Below are positions 26,713-35,407 of a DNA stretch of 64,000 bases, piece by piece. The stretch comes from an uncultured Bacteroidales bacterium. GTDB taxonomy: Bacteria > Bacteroidota > Bacteroidia > Bacteroidales > UBA932. The stretch spans positions 37,188 to 101,187 of the forward strand of contig ONXC01000004.1 of the NCBI GenBank assembly GCA_900321715.1, written 5' to 3'. Each line of letters opens with the position of its first letter. The first letter of the stretch is position 1. The notes below the pieces were generated by a model that was not told the DNA's origin, did not search any database, and worked only from the letters and a program-made list of their open reading frames with translations. The position numbers were made by a program, and so were the translations under genes.

Positions 26713-26943
26713 TCAGAACAGGGTGGGGTGATTTTCCTCCAACTCGCTGAGTACCTTTGACATTATGGCCTCACGGAAGAGGGCGCTGCGGGAACGGACG
26801 CCAAAGCGGGAGCAGTACTCGTCTATGGCCGCCATCTCGGAGTCGTTGAAAAGGAGAACGTGGCGGTTGCGCCTGAGGAGCATCTCACGCTGCTTCTCAA
26901 GGTAGAGGGGATCTACACCCGGTATTTTCTTTCTGCGGGCCAT
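26713..26943 (-). CDS. Small RHH-like conserved protein
   Basis: 76 residues, basic N-terminus (MARRKKIPGVDP), then a strand-helix-helix pattern HVLLFNDSEMAAIDEYCSRFGVRSRSALFREAIM resembling ribbon-helix-helix DNA-binding proteins, and a conserved-looking end SELEENHPTLF. I recall near-identical small proteins in other Bacteroidales, always uncharacterised. It starts 4 bases after the thioredoxin-like gene and is the last gene of the lon operon. A DNA-binding role is inferred from the pattern only; no toxin gene is adjacent. Confidence 0.8.
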   Translation of the reverse strand: MARRKKIPGVDPLYLEKQREMLLRRNRHVLLFNDSEMAAIDEYCSRFGVRSRSALFREAIMSKVLSELEENHPTLF

Positions 26944-26947
26944 AACT

Positions 26948-28342
26948 CTATTTGCTTAAATCCACGTACCTGTGGGTAATGTTGCCCTTTTTGTCCAGTT
27001 CCAGGATAAACGGCATTGCGGTAAGGTCAAATGTCTCCAGAAGGGTCTCTGCCAAATCCGGGTTGGAAGACATAAGGTCATCCATATCCACCAGAAGCAC
27101 ACGAACCTTGGGCTTTGAAACGATGAGCGCCGCAACATCGTCAAGGGTTTCCTTGCAGGCATTGCAGCCGCCTGTGTAGAACACAACGTAGGCAGGTTTG
27201 CCGTGGAGTTTGCGGAGTGCAAATTCTCCTTCCTTGCCATCCTTGGCAAAAAGGCAGGGCTTGCGGCGGAGGACTCCCGGCACCTTCAGGTCAGGAACGC
27301 GGCTCCCCACCGGAGTGCGGGAGGTAATATCGGCCAAAAAATGCCCCAGGGATATCACATTTGCGGTATCGGAAGGCTCCGTCCATACATCTGGAACATC
27401 CAGATATTTGTCTGCGAAGGGGATTATTGCGTCCTTGTATACCTCTTCCCGGCGGCCGGCAAGGAAGTAGAGGAGGTCTCCCTCCACCTGCTTGAAGGAG
27501 TCTATGTCTCCTTCACCGAAGGTCCTGGCGGCCATGTAATCGGCCACATCAAGGACATCGGAAACCTTGAGGGTGTCTCCGTAGGCATCAAACATCTGGG
27601 AGTAACGCTCCATCTGGATGTCAGAGCCATATACGTATGTACCGGTGGAGTATTCCCGTCCAAGCAGCATCTTAAGGGACGGGACATCAAGCCCGCGGCC
27701 AAGGATCTTTCCGGAAGGGCCGATAAGAAACATCCAGGGGGTCTTCAGCACGCCGTAGTTCATCTGCCAGTCTTCGTCCGGTCCTGGATTATTCACATTT
27801 ACATCCACAAGGCGGAAAGCGTATTCTCCGGAATCCACCAGTTTCTTAAGCTGGGCCGATGTAGCCTTGCAGGTGCTGCAGTCCGGAGCGTAGAAGTAAA
27901 GGACGGTGTATTCTCCCTTAACGGGAACGCTTACAATGGCGCCGGAGCGGTCCTTCAGGGTGGCCGCGGGGGCCTGCTGTCTGATTAGTGAATTGCGGTT
28001 GAAGGTGGCGTAGATATCGGCATTCCTGAGATCATCCTCCGAGTGCATCTTCACCTTGCCGGAGAGAAACCATTTATCGGCCACGTGCACCGCAACTGCG
28101 TCGTCTCCCATTATCTTTGAACGGAGATAGTGGTCGTAGATTTTCAGGGCAACGTATTGGCGTACAAGGGAATCACGGCAGGACTCTATGAGGAAGTCGC
28201 ACTCGTTGTTCTGGACGGCCGCCGGCTCTCCGGCAAGCGCCGCAAAATACTGCTCCAGCTTGGCGCCAAGCTCAGGATACTCCTGGGCCCGCGCTCCAAG
28301 GGCGATTATGCCCGCACATATAGCCAGGATAAACTTTTTCAT
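26948..28342 (-). CDS. Secreted protein with two thioredoxin-like domains
   Basis: 464 residues with a signal peptide (MKKFILAICAGIIALGARAQ). Residues ~25-125 are a helical N-terminal region of the DUF5106 type. A first thioredoxin-like domain has the active site CSTC in YFYAPDCSTCKATSAQL (~150), and a second near the C-terminus has CNAC in VVFYTGGCNACKETLDD (~395). Both CXXC pairs are intact, so periplasmic disulphide reduction or exchange is plausible. The client is unknown. The ATG overlaps the coaD stop (ATGA), placing it in the lon-ung-coaD operon. Contrast with the TlpA-like protein at 56763, which has lost its cysteines. Confidence 0.85.
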   Translation of the reverse strand: MKKFILAICAGIIALGARAQEYPELGAKLEQYFAALAGEPAAVQNNECDFLIESCRDSLVRQYVALKIYDHYLRSKIMGDDAVAVHVADKWFLSGKVKMHSEDDLRNADIYATFNRNSLIRQQAPAATLKDRSGAIVSVPVKGEYTVLYFYAPDCSTCKATSAQLKKLVDSGEYAFRLVDVNVNNPGPDEDWQMNYGVLKTPWMFLIGPSGKILGRGLDVPSLKMLLGREYSTGTYVYGSDIQMERYSQMFDAYGDTLKVSDVLDVADYMAARTFGEGDIDSFKQVEGDLLYFLAGRREEVYKDAIIPFADKYLDVPDVWTEPSDTANVISLGHFLADITSRTPVGSRVPDLKVPGVLRRKPCLFAKDGKEGEFALRKLHGKPAYVVFYTGGCNACKETLDDVAALIVSKPKVRVLLVDMDDLMSSNPDLAETLLETFDLTAMPFILELDKKGNITHRYVDLSK

Positions 28343-28797
28343 AGCTTTACCCCCTTTGGAATGAATGCGGAATAGTCTCCGCCGTGCTTGAGGATATCCC
28401 TCACGGCCGATGAAGAGATATGCGCAAACTCCTGCGCCGTAGGGATGATGATGGTCTCGATGTCCGGGGCAAGGCGGCGGTTTGCATCGGCAATGGAACG
28501 CTCAGTCTCAAAGTCTATCATATTTCGCACGCCGCGTACGATGTGCTTGATTCCCAGTTTCCTGCAAAGGTCTATTGTAAGGCTGTCGTACTGGATTACG
28601 GACACGCCGGGGATGCCGGAAGTAGCCTGGTTTATGATCTGAAGGCGCTTGGGCATGTCAAAGAAGCCCCTCTTGTCCTGGTTGATGCCCACTGCCACCA
28701 CAACCTCATCAAACATGGTGAGGGCACGCCTCAGGATATTGAGGTGGCCGGCGGTGAAGGGGTCGAAAGATCCGGGGAAAAGTGCTGTCCGTTTCAT
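28339..28797 (-). CDS. coaD: Phosphopantetheine adenylyltransferase
   Basis: 152 residues from the ATG at 28797, chosen because it overlaps the ung stop as ATGA. CoaD transfers AMP from ATP to 4'-phosphopantetheine in coenzyme A synthesis. The nucleotidyltransferase signature FPGSFDPFTAGHLNIL carries the (H/T)xGH motif, and the C-terminal ISSSAVRDI is the second ATP-binding motif. Length is normal. Coupled to ung upstream and to the thioredoxin-like gene downstream by 4-base overlaps. Confidence 0.96.
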   Translation of the reverse strand: MKRTALFPGSFDPFTAGHLNILRRALTMFDEVVVAVGINQDKRGFFDMPKRLQIINQATSGIPGVSVIQYDSLTIDLCRKLGIKHIVRGVRNMIDFETERSIADANRRLAPDIETIIIPTAQEFAHISSSAVRDILKHGGDYSAFIPKGVKL

Positions 28798-29462
28798 AAT
28801 TGCCATTGTATTGGTTCAAGACCCTCCGAGAGGAGGATCTGGTTAGTCTTGGAAAAATGCCTGCAGCCAAAGAAAGCCCCGCGGGCAAGGGGAGAGGGGT
28901 GCGCCGCCATAAGCACGTGGTGCTTTGTGGTGTCAATAAGGGCCGATTTCTCCTGCGCGAACCTTCCCCAGAGTAGGAATACCACGCCCTCCCTGCGCTC
29001 CGATATGGTGCGGATTACGGCATCAGTAAACTCCATCCAGCCAATGCGGCTGTGGGATGTGGGCTGCCCGGCCTCCACTGTAAGGACGCTGTTGAGAAGG
29101 AGCACCCCCTGGCGGGCCCAGCCCTCAAGGTTGGGGCGGCCGCTCATCTTCACTCCAAGGTCCGACTCAATTTCCTGGAAGATGTTCTTGAGGGACGGGG
29201 GAGCGGGAATGCCGTCAGGGACGGAGAATGAAAGGCCCATTGCCTGTCCGGGGCCGTGGTAGGGGTCCTGCCCAAGGATAACAACCTTCACAGCCGGAAG
29301 GGGCGTAAGGTCGAAGGCCCTGAAAATGGAAGGCCCGGGAGGGTAGATCACCTTCCCGGCCCGCTTCTCACCATGCAGAAAGCGCACCAGCTGCTCAAAG
29401 TACGGTTTCCCGAACTCTTCACTCAGTGCGCTTTTCCAGCTTTGTTCTATCTTTACGTCCAT
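28794..29462 (-). CDS. ung: Uracil-DNA glycosylase
   Basis: 222 residues, family 1 UDG. The water-activating Asp lies in VVILGQDPYHGPGQAMGLSFS, and the DNA-intercalating His loop is LMAAHPSPLARGAF; the uracil-binding Asn is in LLNSVLTVEAG. It removes uracil from DNA. The gene starts 3 bases after the lon stop and its own stop overlaps the coaD start, so it is in the lon operon. Confidence 0.97.
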   Translation of the reverse strand: MDVKIEQSWKSALSEEFGKPYFEQLVRFLHGEKRAGKVIYPPGPSIFRAFDLTPLPAVKVVILGQDPYHGPGQAMGLSFSVPDGIPAPPSLKNIFQEIESDLGVKMSGRPNLEGWARQGVLLLNSVLTVEAGQPTSHSRIGWMEFTDAVIRTISERREGVVFLLWGRFAQEKSALIDTTKHHVLMAAHPSPLARGAFFGCRHFSKTNQILLSEGLEPIQWQL

Positions 29463-29465
29463 TGT

Positions 29466-31868
29466 CTAAAAGATTGCCGCTATTACATCGGCAATAGTCT
29501 TTACATAGACAAAGGTAAGACCTTTTACGTAAATTTCCTTTATATCTTCAACATCTTTTCTGTTTTCTTCAGATATAATAATGGTATGCACGCCCGCGCG
29601 CTTGGCTGCAAGGATCTTCTCCTTGATGCCTCCAACCGGCAGCACACGGCCCCTCAGGGTCATTTCTCCGGTCATGGCGTAGCCGGTTTTGGGGGCCTTG
29701 CCGCGGAGCGCGGAAACTATTGACGATACCAGGGTTATACCTGCGGAAGGGCCGTCCTTGGGCACTGCGCCCTCCGGCACATGCACGTGGATGTCCTTTG
29801 CCATGAACTGCTCCGTGGTGATATCGGCCAGCTCAGGATGAGCCTTTATGTACTGCCAGGCAATCTGGGCGCTCTCCTTCATCACGTCTCCAAGGTTTCC
29901 GGTCATGGAGAGGTTTCCCTTTCCGGCCGATACCTGGCTTTCCACAAAGAGGATCTCTCCGCCCATTTCAGTCCATGCAAGGCCTGTTACCACGCCGGGG
30001 CCTTCGTTGCCCTTCACGTCGTCGTGGAAGGAGGTGGGGAGACCAAGGTATTCGCGGAGGTGCTCAGGCCCTACACAGGCGGGACGGTCCTCTCCCATGG
30101 CAATCTTCTTTGCGGTAACGCGGGCAATCTTTGCAATCTGCTTCTCAAGGCCGCGGACGCCGCTTTCATGGGTGTACTTGTCAATTATTTCCTTGATGGC
30201 ATCGTCTGAGATACTCAGTTCATCGGCCTTCAGTCCGTGCTCCCCAATCTGCTTGGGAACAAGGTACATCTTTGCAATCTGAAGCTTTTCCTCTGCAAGG
30301 TAACCGCTCACGTTTATCATCTCCATACGGTCCTTGAGGGCGGGCTGGATGGTGCCTATACCGTTTGCCGTGGTGATGAAAAGGACGTTTGAGAGGTCGT
30401 AGTCAATGTCCAGGTAGTTGTCGTGGAAGGCGTTGTTCTGCTCCGGGTCAAGGGCCTCCAGGAGGGCGCTTGAAGGGTCTCCCTTGAAATCCTGTGACAG
30501 TTTGTCAATCTCGTCCAGCACAATCACGGGGTTGGAGGTTCCGGCCCTCTGGATGCCGCTGAGGATACGGCCGGGAAGTGCGCCTACATAGGTTTTGCGG
30601 TGGCCGCGGATTTCTGCTTCATCGTGCATACCGCCAAGGGAAATGCGGATGTATTTGCGCCCCAGGGCCCTTGCGATGGACTTTCCAAGGGAGGTCTTTC
30701 CAACTCCGGGAGGGCCCCACAGGCACAGGATAGGGGATTTCATATTGCCCTTGAGCTTAAGCACTGCAAGGTATTCTATGATACGTTCCTTCACCTGCTC
30801 AAGGCCAAAGTGGTCCTCGTCCAGGACGTTCTGGGCGTTCTTGAGGTCAAGGTTGTCGTCACTCATCTCTCCCCAGGGGAGGTCCAGCATGAACTGGAGG
30901 AAGTTGAGCTGGATGCTGTAATCCGGGGAAGTGGGGTTGAATTTCTCAAGGCGGCTCATCTCCTTGTCAAAGATGGCGCGGACTTCCTTGGACCACTTCT
31001 TTTCATCGGCCCTCCTGCGCATTTTCTCCATTTCCTCGCCTTCGTCCATACCAAGCTCTTCCTGGATGGTGCGGAGCTGGTTGTTGAGGTAGTACTCCCT
31101 CTGCTGCTGGTCAATGTCAGTCTTGACCTTCTGGTTTATCTCCTGCTTTATCTGGATGAGCTGGATCTGGGTGTCAAGCACCTTCAGAAGCTCCAGGCCG
31201 CGGAGGTAGATGTTCTCTATGTCAAGAAGCGCCGCTCTCTCGGAGAAGTTCTCCGTCTCAATGGTGGTGGCGATGAAATTCACCAGGAAGTGGAAGTTGT
31301 CGATGCTCCTGAGGGCCCCCACGGCCTCCTTGGGCGCAAAGGATGAGGTTTTGACAATGGTGGCCGATTTCTCCTTCAGGGATTCGGCCAGCACGTGAAG
31401 TTCCCTTTCATCGGCATCCTTTGGCATGAACTCCTCAAGGCAGGTGACACGCGCGGTGATGTAGGGGTCATAGCTGACAACCTCTTCAACGCGGCACAGG
31501 GATGCGCCCTGAAGGATGGCGGTGACGGTGCCGTCCGGCATCTCAAGGGTTTTGATGAGCTTGCACACGGTGCCGCGGGGGGCAAGGTCGCTCTCCGTGG
31601 GATCCTCTACGGCAACGTCCATCTGGGGGACTGCCGCAAGCCATCCGCTGCCACCTTCCACGGCCTCCACCAGTTTGATGGACTTTTCCCTGCCAACCGT
31701 GACAGGAAAAACCGTCCCGGGGAACACTATGGCGTTCCTGAGGGGCAACAGGGGAATTGACGGCGGGATTTCCGCCGGGTTGAAATTAAGTGATCCGGCA
31801 TCTCCCACAACCGGCATTATGTTCACTTCCACGCCCGCCTGGGCGCCAATCATATCTTGCAATTTCAT
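29466..31868 (-). CDS. lon: ATP-dependent Lon protease
   Basis: 800 residues from the ATG at 31868 (MKLQDMIG); a frame extension to 31901 is not supported. The LON substrate-binding domain begins at [20 protein letters not shown], with a coiled region around 230-300. The AAA+ domain has Walker [19 protein letters not shown] and Walker [12 protein letters not shown], and the protease domain has the catalytic Ser in KDGPSAGIT and Lys in [14 protein letters not shown]. It degrades misfolded and regulatory proteins in the cytoplasm. First gene of a lon-ung-coaD-thioredoxin-RHH operon. No standard -7 box is visible upstream, but a sigma-54-like element is. Confidence 0.96.
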   Translation of the reverse strand: MKLQDMIGAQAGVEVNIMPVVGDAGSLNFNPAEIPPSIPLLPLRNAIVFPGTVFPVTVGREKSIKLVEAVEGGSGWLAAVPQMDVAVEDPTESDLAPRGTVCKLIKTLEMPDGTVTAILQGASLCRVEEVVSYDPYITARVTCLEEFMPKDADERELHVLAESLKEKSATIVKTSSFAPKEAVGALRSIDNFHFLVNFIATTIETENFSERAALLDIENIYLRGLELLKVLDTQIQLIQIKQEINQKVKTDIDQQQREYYLNNQLRTIQEELGMDEGEEMEKMRRRADEKKWSKEVRAIFDKEMSRLEKFNPTSPDYSIQLNFLQFMLDLPWGEMSDDNLDLKNAQNVLDEDHFGLEQVKERIIEYLAVLKLKGNMKSPILCLWGPPGVGKTSLGKSIARALGRKYIRISLGGMHDEAEIRGHRKTYVGALPGRILSGIQRAGTSNPVIVLDEIDKLSQDFKGDPSSALLEALDPEQNNAFHDNYLDIDYDLSNVLFITTANGIGTIQPALKDRMEMINVSGYLAEEKLQIAKMYLVPKQIGEHGLKADELSISDDAIKEIIDKYTHESGVRGLEKQIAKIARVTAKKIAMGEDRPACVGPEHLREYLGLPTSFHDDVKGNEGPGVVTGLAWTEMGGEILFVESQVSAGKGNLSMTGNLGDVMKESAQIAWQYIKAHPELADITTEQFMAKDIHVHVPEGAVPKDGPSAGITLVSSIVSALRGKAPKTGYAMTGEMTLRGRVLPVGGIKEKILAAKRAGVHTIIISEENRKDVEDIKEIYVKGLTFVYVKTIADVIAAIF

Positions 31869-31923
31869 AATATCTGCCAAAATGTCATACTTTATGGACA
31901 CAATGGTCCCGGTCCCTATATGG

Positions 31924-31939
31924 TCAATCTCCGTGCCAA
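31924..31939 (-). promoter_or_regulatory. Sigma-54-like element upstream of lon
   Basis: The minus strand reads TTGGCACG-GAGA-TTGA, matching the -24/-12 consensus TTGGCACR-N4-TTGC except for the last C. It would start transcription near 31912, 44 bases before lon. No TAnnTTTG box is present on this strand between lon and hup. A single match can be chance. Confidence 0.35.
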
Positions 31940-31960
31940 GAATAAATTTTGCCCTATCAT

Positions 31961-31991
31961 TTTGATTTTAAGAATAAAATGCCTAATTTTG
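31961..31991 (+). promoter_or_regulatory. HU gene promoter (TTTG-N19-TAATTTTG)
   Basis: TTTG at 31961-31964 and TAATTTTG at 31984-31991 with a 19-base spacer. The transcript starts near 31997 and gives a leader of about 35 A/T-rich bases. Confidence 0.75.
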
Positions 31992-32032
31992 CCGAGTTAT
32001 TCGGGAAACCCTAAATTTAAAACTTAATAACT

Positions 32033-32311
32033 ATGACTAAGGCAGAGATTGTAAACGAAGTAGCAAAGGCTACAGGAATTGAAAAGGCAACGGTACTTGC
32101 AGTTGTTGAGAATTTCACAGACGCTGTGAAGGAGTCACTTATTGCAGGAAATCCCGTTTATCTTCGTGGATTCGGCAGCTTCATCATCAAGCACCGTGCT
32201 CAGAAGGCCGCGCGTAACATCACCCGCAAGACCACTATGACCATCCCCGCCCACGACATTCCTGCTTTCAAGCCCGCCAAGACGTTTGTCAACGCTGTTA
32301 AGGAGAAATAA
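32033..32311 (+). CDS. hup: HU family DNA-binding protein
   Basis: 92 residues. Typical HU: a helical dimerisation half (MTKAEIVNEVAKATGIEKATVLAVVENF), the GFGSF turn preceded by YLRG, a beta-arm, and the conserved C-terminus PAFKPAKTFVNAVKEK. It bends and compacts DNA as a dimer. The beta-arm tip reads KTTMTIPAHDIP rather than the usual T-G-E-x-I-x-I-P wording but still holds the intercalating Pro. Strong promoter upstream; the next ORF is a tiny basic protein 20 bases downstream. Confidence 0.96.
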   Translation: MTKAEIVNEVAKATGIEKATVLAVVENFTDAVKESLIAGNPVYLRGFGSFIIKHRAQKAARNITRKTTMTIPAHDIPAFKPAKTFVNAVKEK

Positions 32312-32331
32312 TCTTAAACAACTTATTAATT

Positions 32332-32421
32332 ATGCCTAACGGTAAGAAGCATAAACGGCACAAGATGGCAACGCACAAGCGCAAAAAGCGCTTGCGCAAG
32401 AACCGCCACAAGAAGAAGTAA
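32332..32421 (+). CDS. 29-residue basic ribosomal-type peptide (AURKAIP1/COX24-like)
   Basis: A short ORF with about 60 percent Lys/Arg/His: MPNGKKHKRHKMATHKRKK followed by RLRKNRHKKK. The pattern KRKKRLRKNRHK is what I associate with the AURKAIP1/COX24 C-terminal domain, counterpart of the mitochondrial small-subunit protein mS38, found as a tiny ribosomal protein in Bacteroidota. It lies between HU and RNase G and is followed by a good terminator, so it is transcribed with HU. The start ATG is in an A/T-rich context like other genes here. Confidence 0.8.
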   Translation: MPNGKKHKRHKMATHKRKKRLRKNRHKKK

Positions 32422-32436
32422 TAACTTCTCAAAGTT

Positions 32437-32472
32437 AAGGGCTTGCGGAGTGATTCGCAAAGCCCTTTTTTA
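32437..32472 (+). terminator. Terminator after HU and the small ribosomal ORF
   Basis: AAGGGCTTGCG and CGCAAAGCCCTT arms form an 11-bp stem with one bulged A, followed by a T run ending at 32472. Confidence 0.85.
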
Positions 32473-32489
32473 AAACCAAAAATTTCCAA

Positions 32490-34055
32490 ATGGAGTCTGA
32501 GAAACCGGACAAGGATTTAATTGTTGACGTAACGCCAACACAAGTACATATCGCCCTGATGGAAAATCACAGGCTGATAGAGTACTCTGCAGAGTCCAGC
32601 ACTGGGAACAAGTTCACCGTAGGAGACGTTCACCTTGGAAGGGTGAAGAAGATCCTCCCCAATCTCAATGCTGCCTTCGTGGATATCGGCGACAAAAAGG
32701 AAGCCTTCATCCATTACCTTGATCTGGGTCTTTATTTCCATGCCTTTGACCAGTTTGTACGGGAATCCAACCAGAACACAAACCTGAAGGACCTGTACTC
32801 CGGGATCAAGACAGGCGAGCCTCTTCCAAAGGAAGGGCGCATAGAGGAAATCCTCAGGCCCGGTCAGATGATTGTGGCTCAGATAGTAAAGGAGCCCATA
32901 TCCACCAAGGGATCACGACTTACCGCGGAAATTTCATTGGCAGGAAGAAACATTGTACTTCTCCCCTTCGCCTCAAAGGTGTCAATCTCCCAGAAGATTG
33001 CCGGCAAGGAAGAGAAACGTAGACTTGAGACACTGGTAAAGAGCATCCTCCCCAAGAATTACGGTGCAATCATACGCACCGCCGCAGAGGGCAAGAACGC
33101 CGCCACCCTTGTTGGTGAGACGGAGTCCCTGATAGAGAAGTGGGAGGGTTCCTGGAAAAAGATTGCATCAGACAAGACCGTCCAGCTGCTCTTCACGGAA
33201 TACAGCAAGACAACTACCGTCCTGAGGGACCTTCTCAACGAGTCATTCTCCAATATCTGGATCAACGACGAGCGGGTGGCCGAAGAAGCCCGGAAGTATG
33301 TCTCACTGATATCCCCTGAGCAGGAAAAGATAGTCCACCTCTATGAAGGCAAGCAGCCCATCTTTGACCATTTTGAGGTCACAAGGCAGATCAAGGGCTC
33401 GTTCGGAAAGGTGGTACCCATGAGACAGGGCGCTTATCTGGTAATCGAAACCACGGAAGCGCTTAACGTCATTGACGTGAACAGCGGCATCAGGACCAAA
33501 ACCGCAGATCAGGAGGAGAACTCCTTCGAGGTAAACAAGATAGCCGCAGAAGAGATAGCGCGCCAGCTCAGGCTCCGTGATATGGGAGGAATAGTGATTG
33601 TGGACTTCATAGATATGGAATCCAACGACCACAAGAATGCCCTCCACAAGTATATGCAGGAGCTTATGGAAAATGACAGGGCCAAGCACAACGTGCTTCC
33701 GCTCACAAAGTTCGGGCTTATGCAGATAACCCGGCAGCGGATAAGGCCCGTGACGGAAATCAACACCTCAGAGCAGTGCCCCGTGTGCCACGGCACCGGA
33801 AAGATCCACTCCAGCGTGGTGATTGATGAGGAAATCGAAAGAAAGATTGCCTTCTACGTCATAGAAAAAGGTGTCCGGTCCCTCACTCTCAAGACAAGCC
33901 CCATACTGGGAGCATACCTGAAGAGGGGACTGTTCAATTCCTTCCTCACCAAGTGGCGCAAGCGCTACAAAGTGAAGCTGGAACTACAGGAAGTGACAGA
34001 GTTCTCTGTCCTGCAAAATGAATTGTTCAATGAAAAGGGGGACAAGCTTGAATAG
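32490..34055 (+). CDS. rng: Ribonuclease G/E family protein
   Basis: 521 residues, RNase G-like length without the long C-terminal scaffold of RNase E. The S1 domain begins near residue 38 (GDVHLGRVKKILPNLNAAFVDIG). The catalytic core has GGIVIVDFIDMES with its metal-binding Asp residues, and the zinc-link CPVCHGTGKI (Cys-x2-Cys) near residue 430 joins protomers. It processes rRNA 5' ends and begins mRNA decay. The order HU - small ORF - RNase G is common in Bacteroidota. A bulged terminator overlaps its stop codon. Confidence 0.95.
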   Translation: MESEKPDKDLIVDVTPTQVHIALMENHRLIEYSAESSTGNKFTVGDVHLGRVKKILPNLNAAFVDIGDKKEAFIHYLDLGLYFHAFDQFVRESNQNTNLKDLYSGIKTGEPLPKEGRIEEILRPGQMIVAQIVKEPISTKGSRLTAEISLAGRNIVLLPFASKVSISQKIAGKEEKRRLETLVKSILPKNYGAIIRTAAEGKNAATLVGETESLIEKWEGSWKKIASDKTVQLLFTEYSKTTTVLRDLLNESFSNIWINDERVAEEARKYVSLISPEQEKIVHLYEGKQPIFDHFEVTRQIKGSFGKVVPMRQGAYLVIETTEALNVIDVNSGIRTKTADQEENSFEVNKIAAEEIARQLRLRDMGGIVIVDFIDMESNDHKNALHKYMQELMENDRAKHNVLPLTKFGLMQITRQRIRPVTEINTSEQCPVCHGTGKIHSSVVIDEEIERKIAFYVIEKGVRSLTLKTSPILGAYLKRGLFNSFLTKWRKRYKVKLELQEVTEFSVLQNELFNEKGDKLE

Positions 34056-34069
34056 CTTGCCCCTTTTTT
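34037..34069 (+). terminator. Terminator overlapping the rng stop
   Basis: GGGG-CAAGCT pairs with AGCTTG-CCCC with a GA bulge in the 5' arm, followed by six T. The 5' arm lies inside the last codons of rng. Confidence 0.75.
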
Positions 34070-34077
34070 CTCTTCTG

Positions 34078-34206
34078 CCCCTAATAGTTCTCCCCTTGCG
34101 GTGGAGCCCAACTGCCTGACACATAGCTATTTACAAGAGTTTCTACCAGAACTTTTTCTGGTAGAAACTCTTGTAATATATTGAATATCAATGTTTTGAT
34201 CTCCAC
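34078..34206. repeat. Left copy of a 129-bp inverted repeat flanking alr and the zinc protease
   Basis: This segment is about 90 percent identical to the reverse complement of 36086-36214. Outside the hairpin loop all differences I see are transitions. It runs from just after the rng terminator to 3 bases before the alr stop codon. Inside it is a 21-bp perfect stem (34131-34151 with 34156-34176, loop CTTT). A conserved CTCCCCTTGCGGTGGAG block lies on the outer side. Confidence 0.9.
34131..34176. terminator. 21-bp hairpin with TTAC...GTAA ends, left copy
   Basis: A perfect 21-bp stem with a CTTT loop. It lies 34 bases downstream of the alr stop (minus strand) and downstream of rng (plus strand), so it can stop transcription from both sides. 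Confidence 0.75.
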
Positions 34207-34209
34207 CCG

Positions 34210-35316
34210 TTACCGAATCACCAGACGGTGAATACGGCGGGGAACGGAGACAAGAATCTCATAGGGAATGGTTCCAAGGATACCCGCCAGTTCCTCAACG
34301 TGAGGGTCTTCCCCAAACACGGTGACGGTGTCTCCTGGGGCGGCGGGGATGCCGGTTACATCCAGCATACACATATCCATACAGATATTGCCGATTGTAG
34401 GCGCCCTGTGACCGTTCACTGAGAACGATGCTGCACCGCGGCCAAGATGGCGGTCTATTCCATCGGCATAACCCACCGGAATGGTGGCGATGACGGTGCC
34501 TTCCTTGGCGTGGCCCCACCTGCCATATCCAACCGTATCCTCCGGTCCTAACTGCTTTATCTGCAGAATCTTGCACTTGAGGGACGCCACGGGGGCCAGG
34601 CGCTTTCCGGGGAGGGCGCTGATTCCATATATGCCGATCCCAAGGCGCACCATATCAAACTGATACTGAGGGAAACGCTCTATTCCGGCGCTGTTGAGGA
34701 TGTGACGCATGGGCATGTAGCCTATTCCGTCCGCGATGGCCTTGGTGTTTTTCTGGAAAAGTTCTATCTGGCCAAGGGTGAAGCCGTCCTGCTCAGGATC
34801 TTCGGCTACGCAGAGGTGTGAGAACAGGCCCTTGACCTTTACTTCCGGGGTTACTTTGAGGTATTCTATAAGTTCCGGAAGTTCATCGGACATAAAGCCC
34901 AGGCGGTGCATTCCGGTGTCCAGTTTTATATGGACGGGGTAATCCTTCAGGCCCTTATCACGAAGAACCGCAACCAGCTTTTTCAGTGAATAGAGGTTGG
35001 GGATGGATGGCTCCATCCGGGTTTCTATGATCTCCGGGAAGAAATCCGTACCGGCGGTGAGAACCAAGATTGGGAGGGAAATACCGTTGCGGCGGAGTTC
35101 CAGGCCCTCAACGGGGTATGCCACGGCAAGGTAATCGGCCCCTGCACGCTGCATCATTGCGGCAAACTCCACGGCTCCGTGACCATACGCGTTGGCCTTG
35201 ACCAGAACAAGGAGTTTGGTCTCAGGCTTAAGGAGGGAGCGGAAATAACGGTAGTTGCCCACCGTGGCATTCAGATTAAGCTCCAAACGGGAAAAATCAT
35301 CCTCAATTACGCGCAT
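34210..35316 (-). CDS. alr: Alanine racemase
   Basis: 368 residues from the ATG at 35316 (MRVIEDDFSRLELNL). The frame runs open to 35604 but the extra part overlaps the divergent protease and reads as its antisense. Alr makes D-alanine for peptidoglycan. The PLP lysine is in VLVKANAYGHGAVEFA, the catalytic Tyr region reads VGYGRWG, and NICMDMCMLDV is the conserved second-subunit loop. It is a free-standing alr, not the murF fusion found in some relatives. Promoter box CAAAAATA (minus TATTTTTG) at 35335-35342. Its stop lies 3 bases from the inverted repeat. Confidence 0.95.
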   Translation of the reverse strand: MRVIEDDFSRLELNLNATVGNYRYFRSLLKPETKLLVLVKANAYGHGAVEFAAMMQRAGADYLAVAYPVEGLELRRNGISLPILVLTAGTDFFPEIIETRMEPSIPNLYSLKKLVAVLRDKGLKDYPVHIKLDTGMHRLGFMSDELPELIEYLKVTPEVKVKGLFSHLCVAEDPEQDGFTLGQIELFQKNTKAIADGIGYMPMRHILNSAGIERFPQYQFDMVRLGIGIYGISALPGKRLAPVASLKCKILQIKQLGPEDTVGYGRWGHAKEGTVIATIPVGYADGIDRHLGRGAASFSVNGHRAPTIGNICMDMCMLDVTGIPAAPGDTVTVFGEDPHVEELAGILGTIPYEILVSVPRRIHRLVIR

Positions 35317-35334
35317 ATTGTCCGTTTTGCAGTG

Positions 35335-35342
35335 CAAAAATA
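35335..35342 (-). promoter_or_regulatory. alr -7 box (TATTTTTG)
   Basis: On the minus strand TATTTTTG lies 18 bases before the alr ATG. It faces away from the protease box at 35375-35382. No clear -33 TTG. Confidence 0.45.
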
Positions 35343-35374
35343 ACATTTCCGCGTGACATTTCGGCATAAAAATG

Positions 35375-35382
35375 TAAATTTG
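35375..35382 (+). promoter_or_regulatory. Zinc protease -7 box (TAAATTTG)
   Basis: TAAATTTG lies 25 bases before the protease ATG at 35408, giving a short leader. Together with the alr box it makes a divergent promoter pair in 91 bases. Confidence 0.5.
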
Positions 35383-35407
35383 TGCCAACGGATAAAAACA
35401 GAACGCT

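Noticed and set aside
31869-31901. Earlier start for lon
   Set aside because: The extra 11 residues have no counterpart in Lon, and the ATG at 31868 gives a normal N-terminus.
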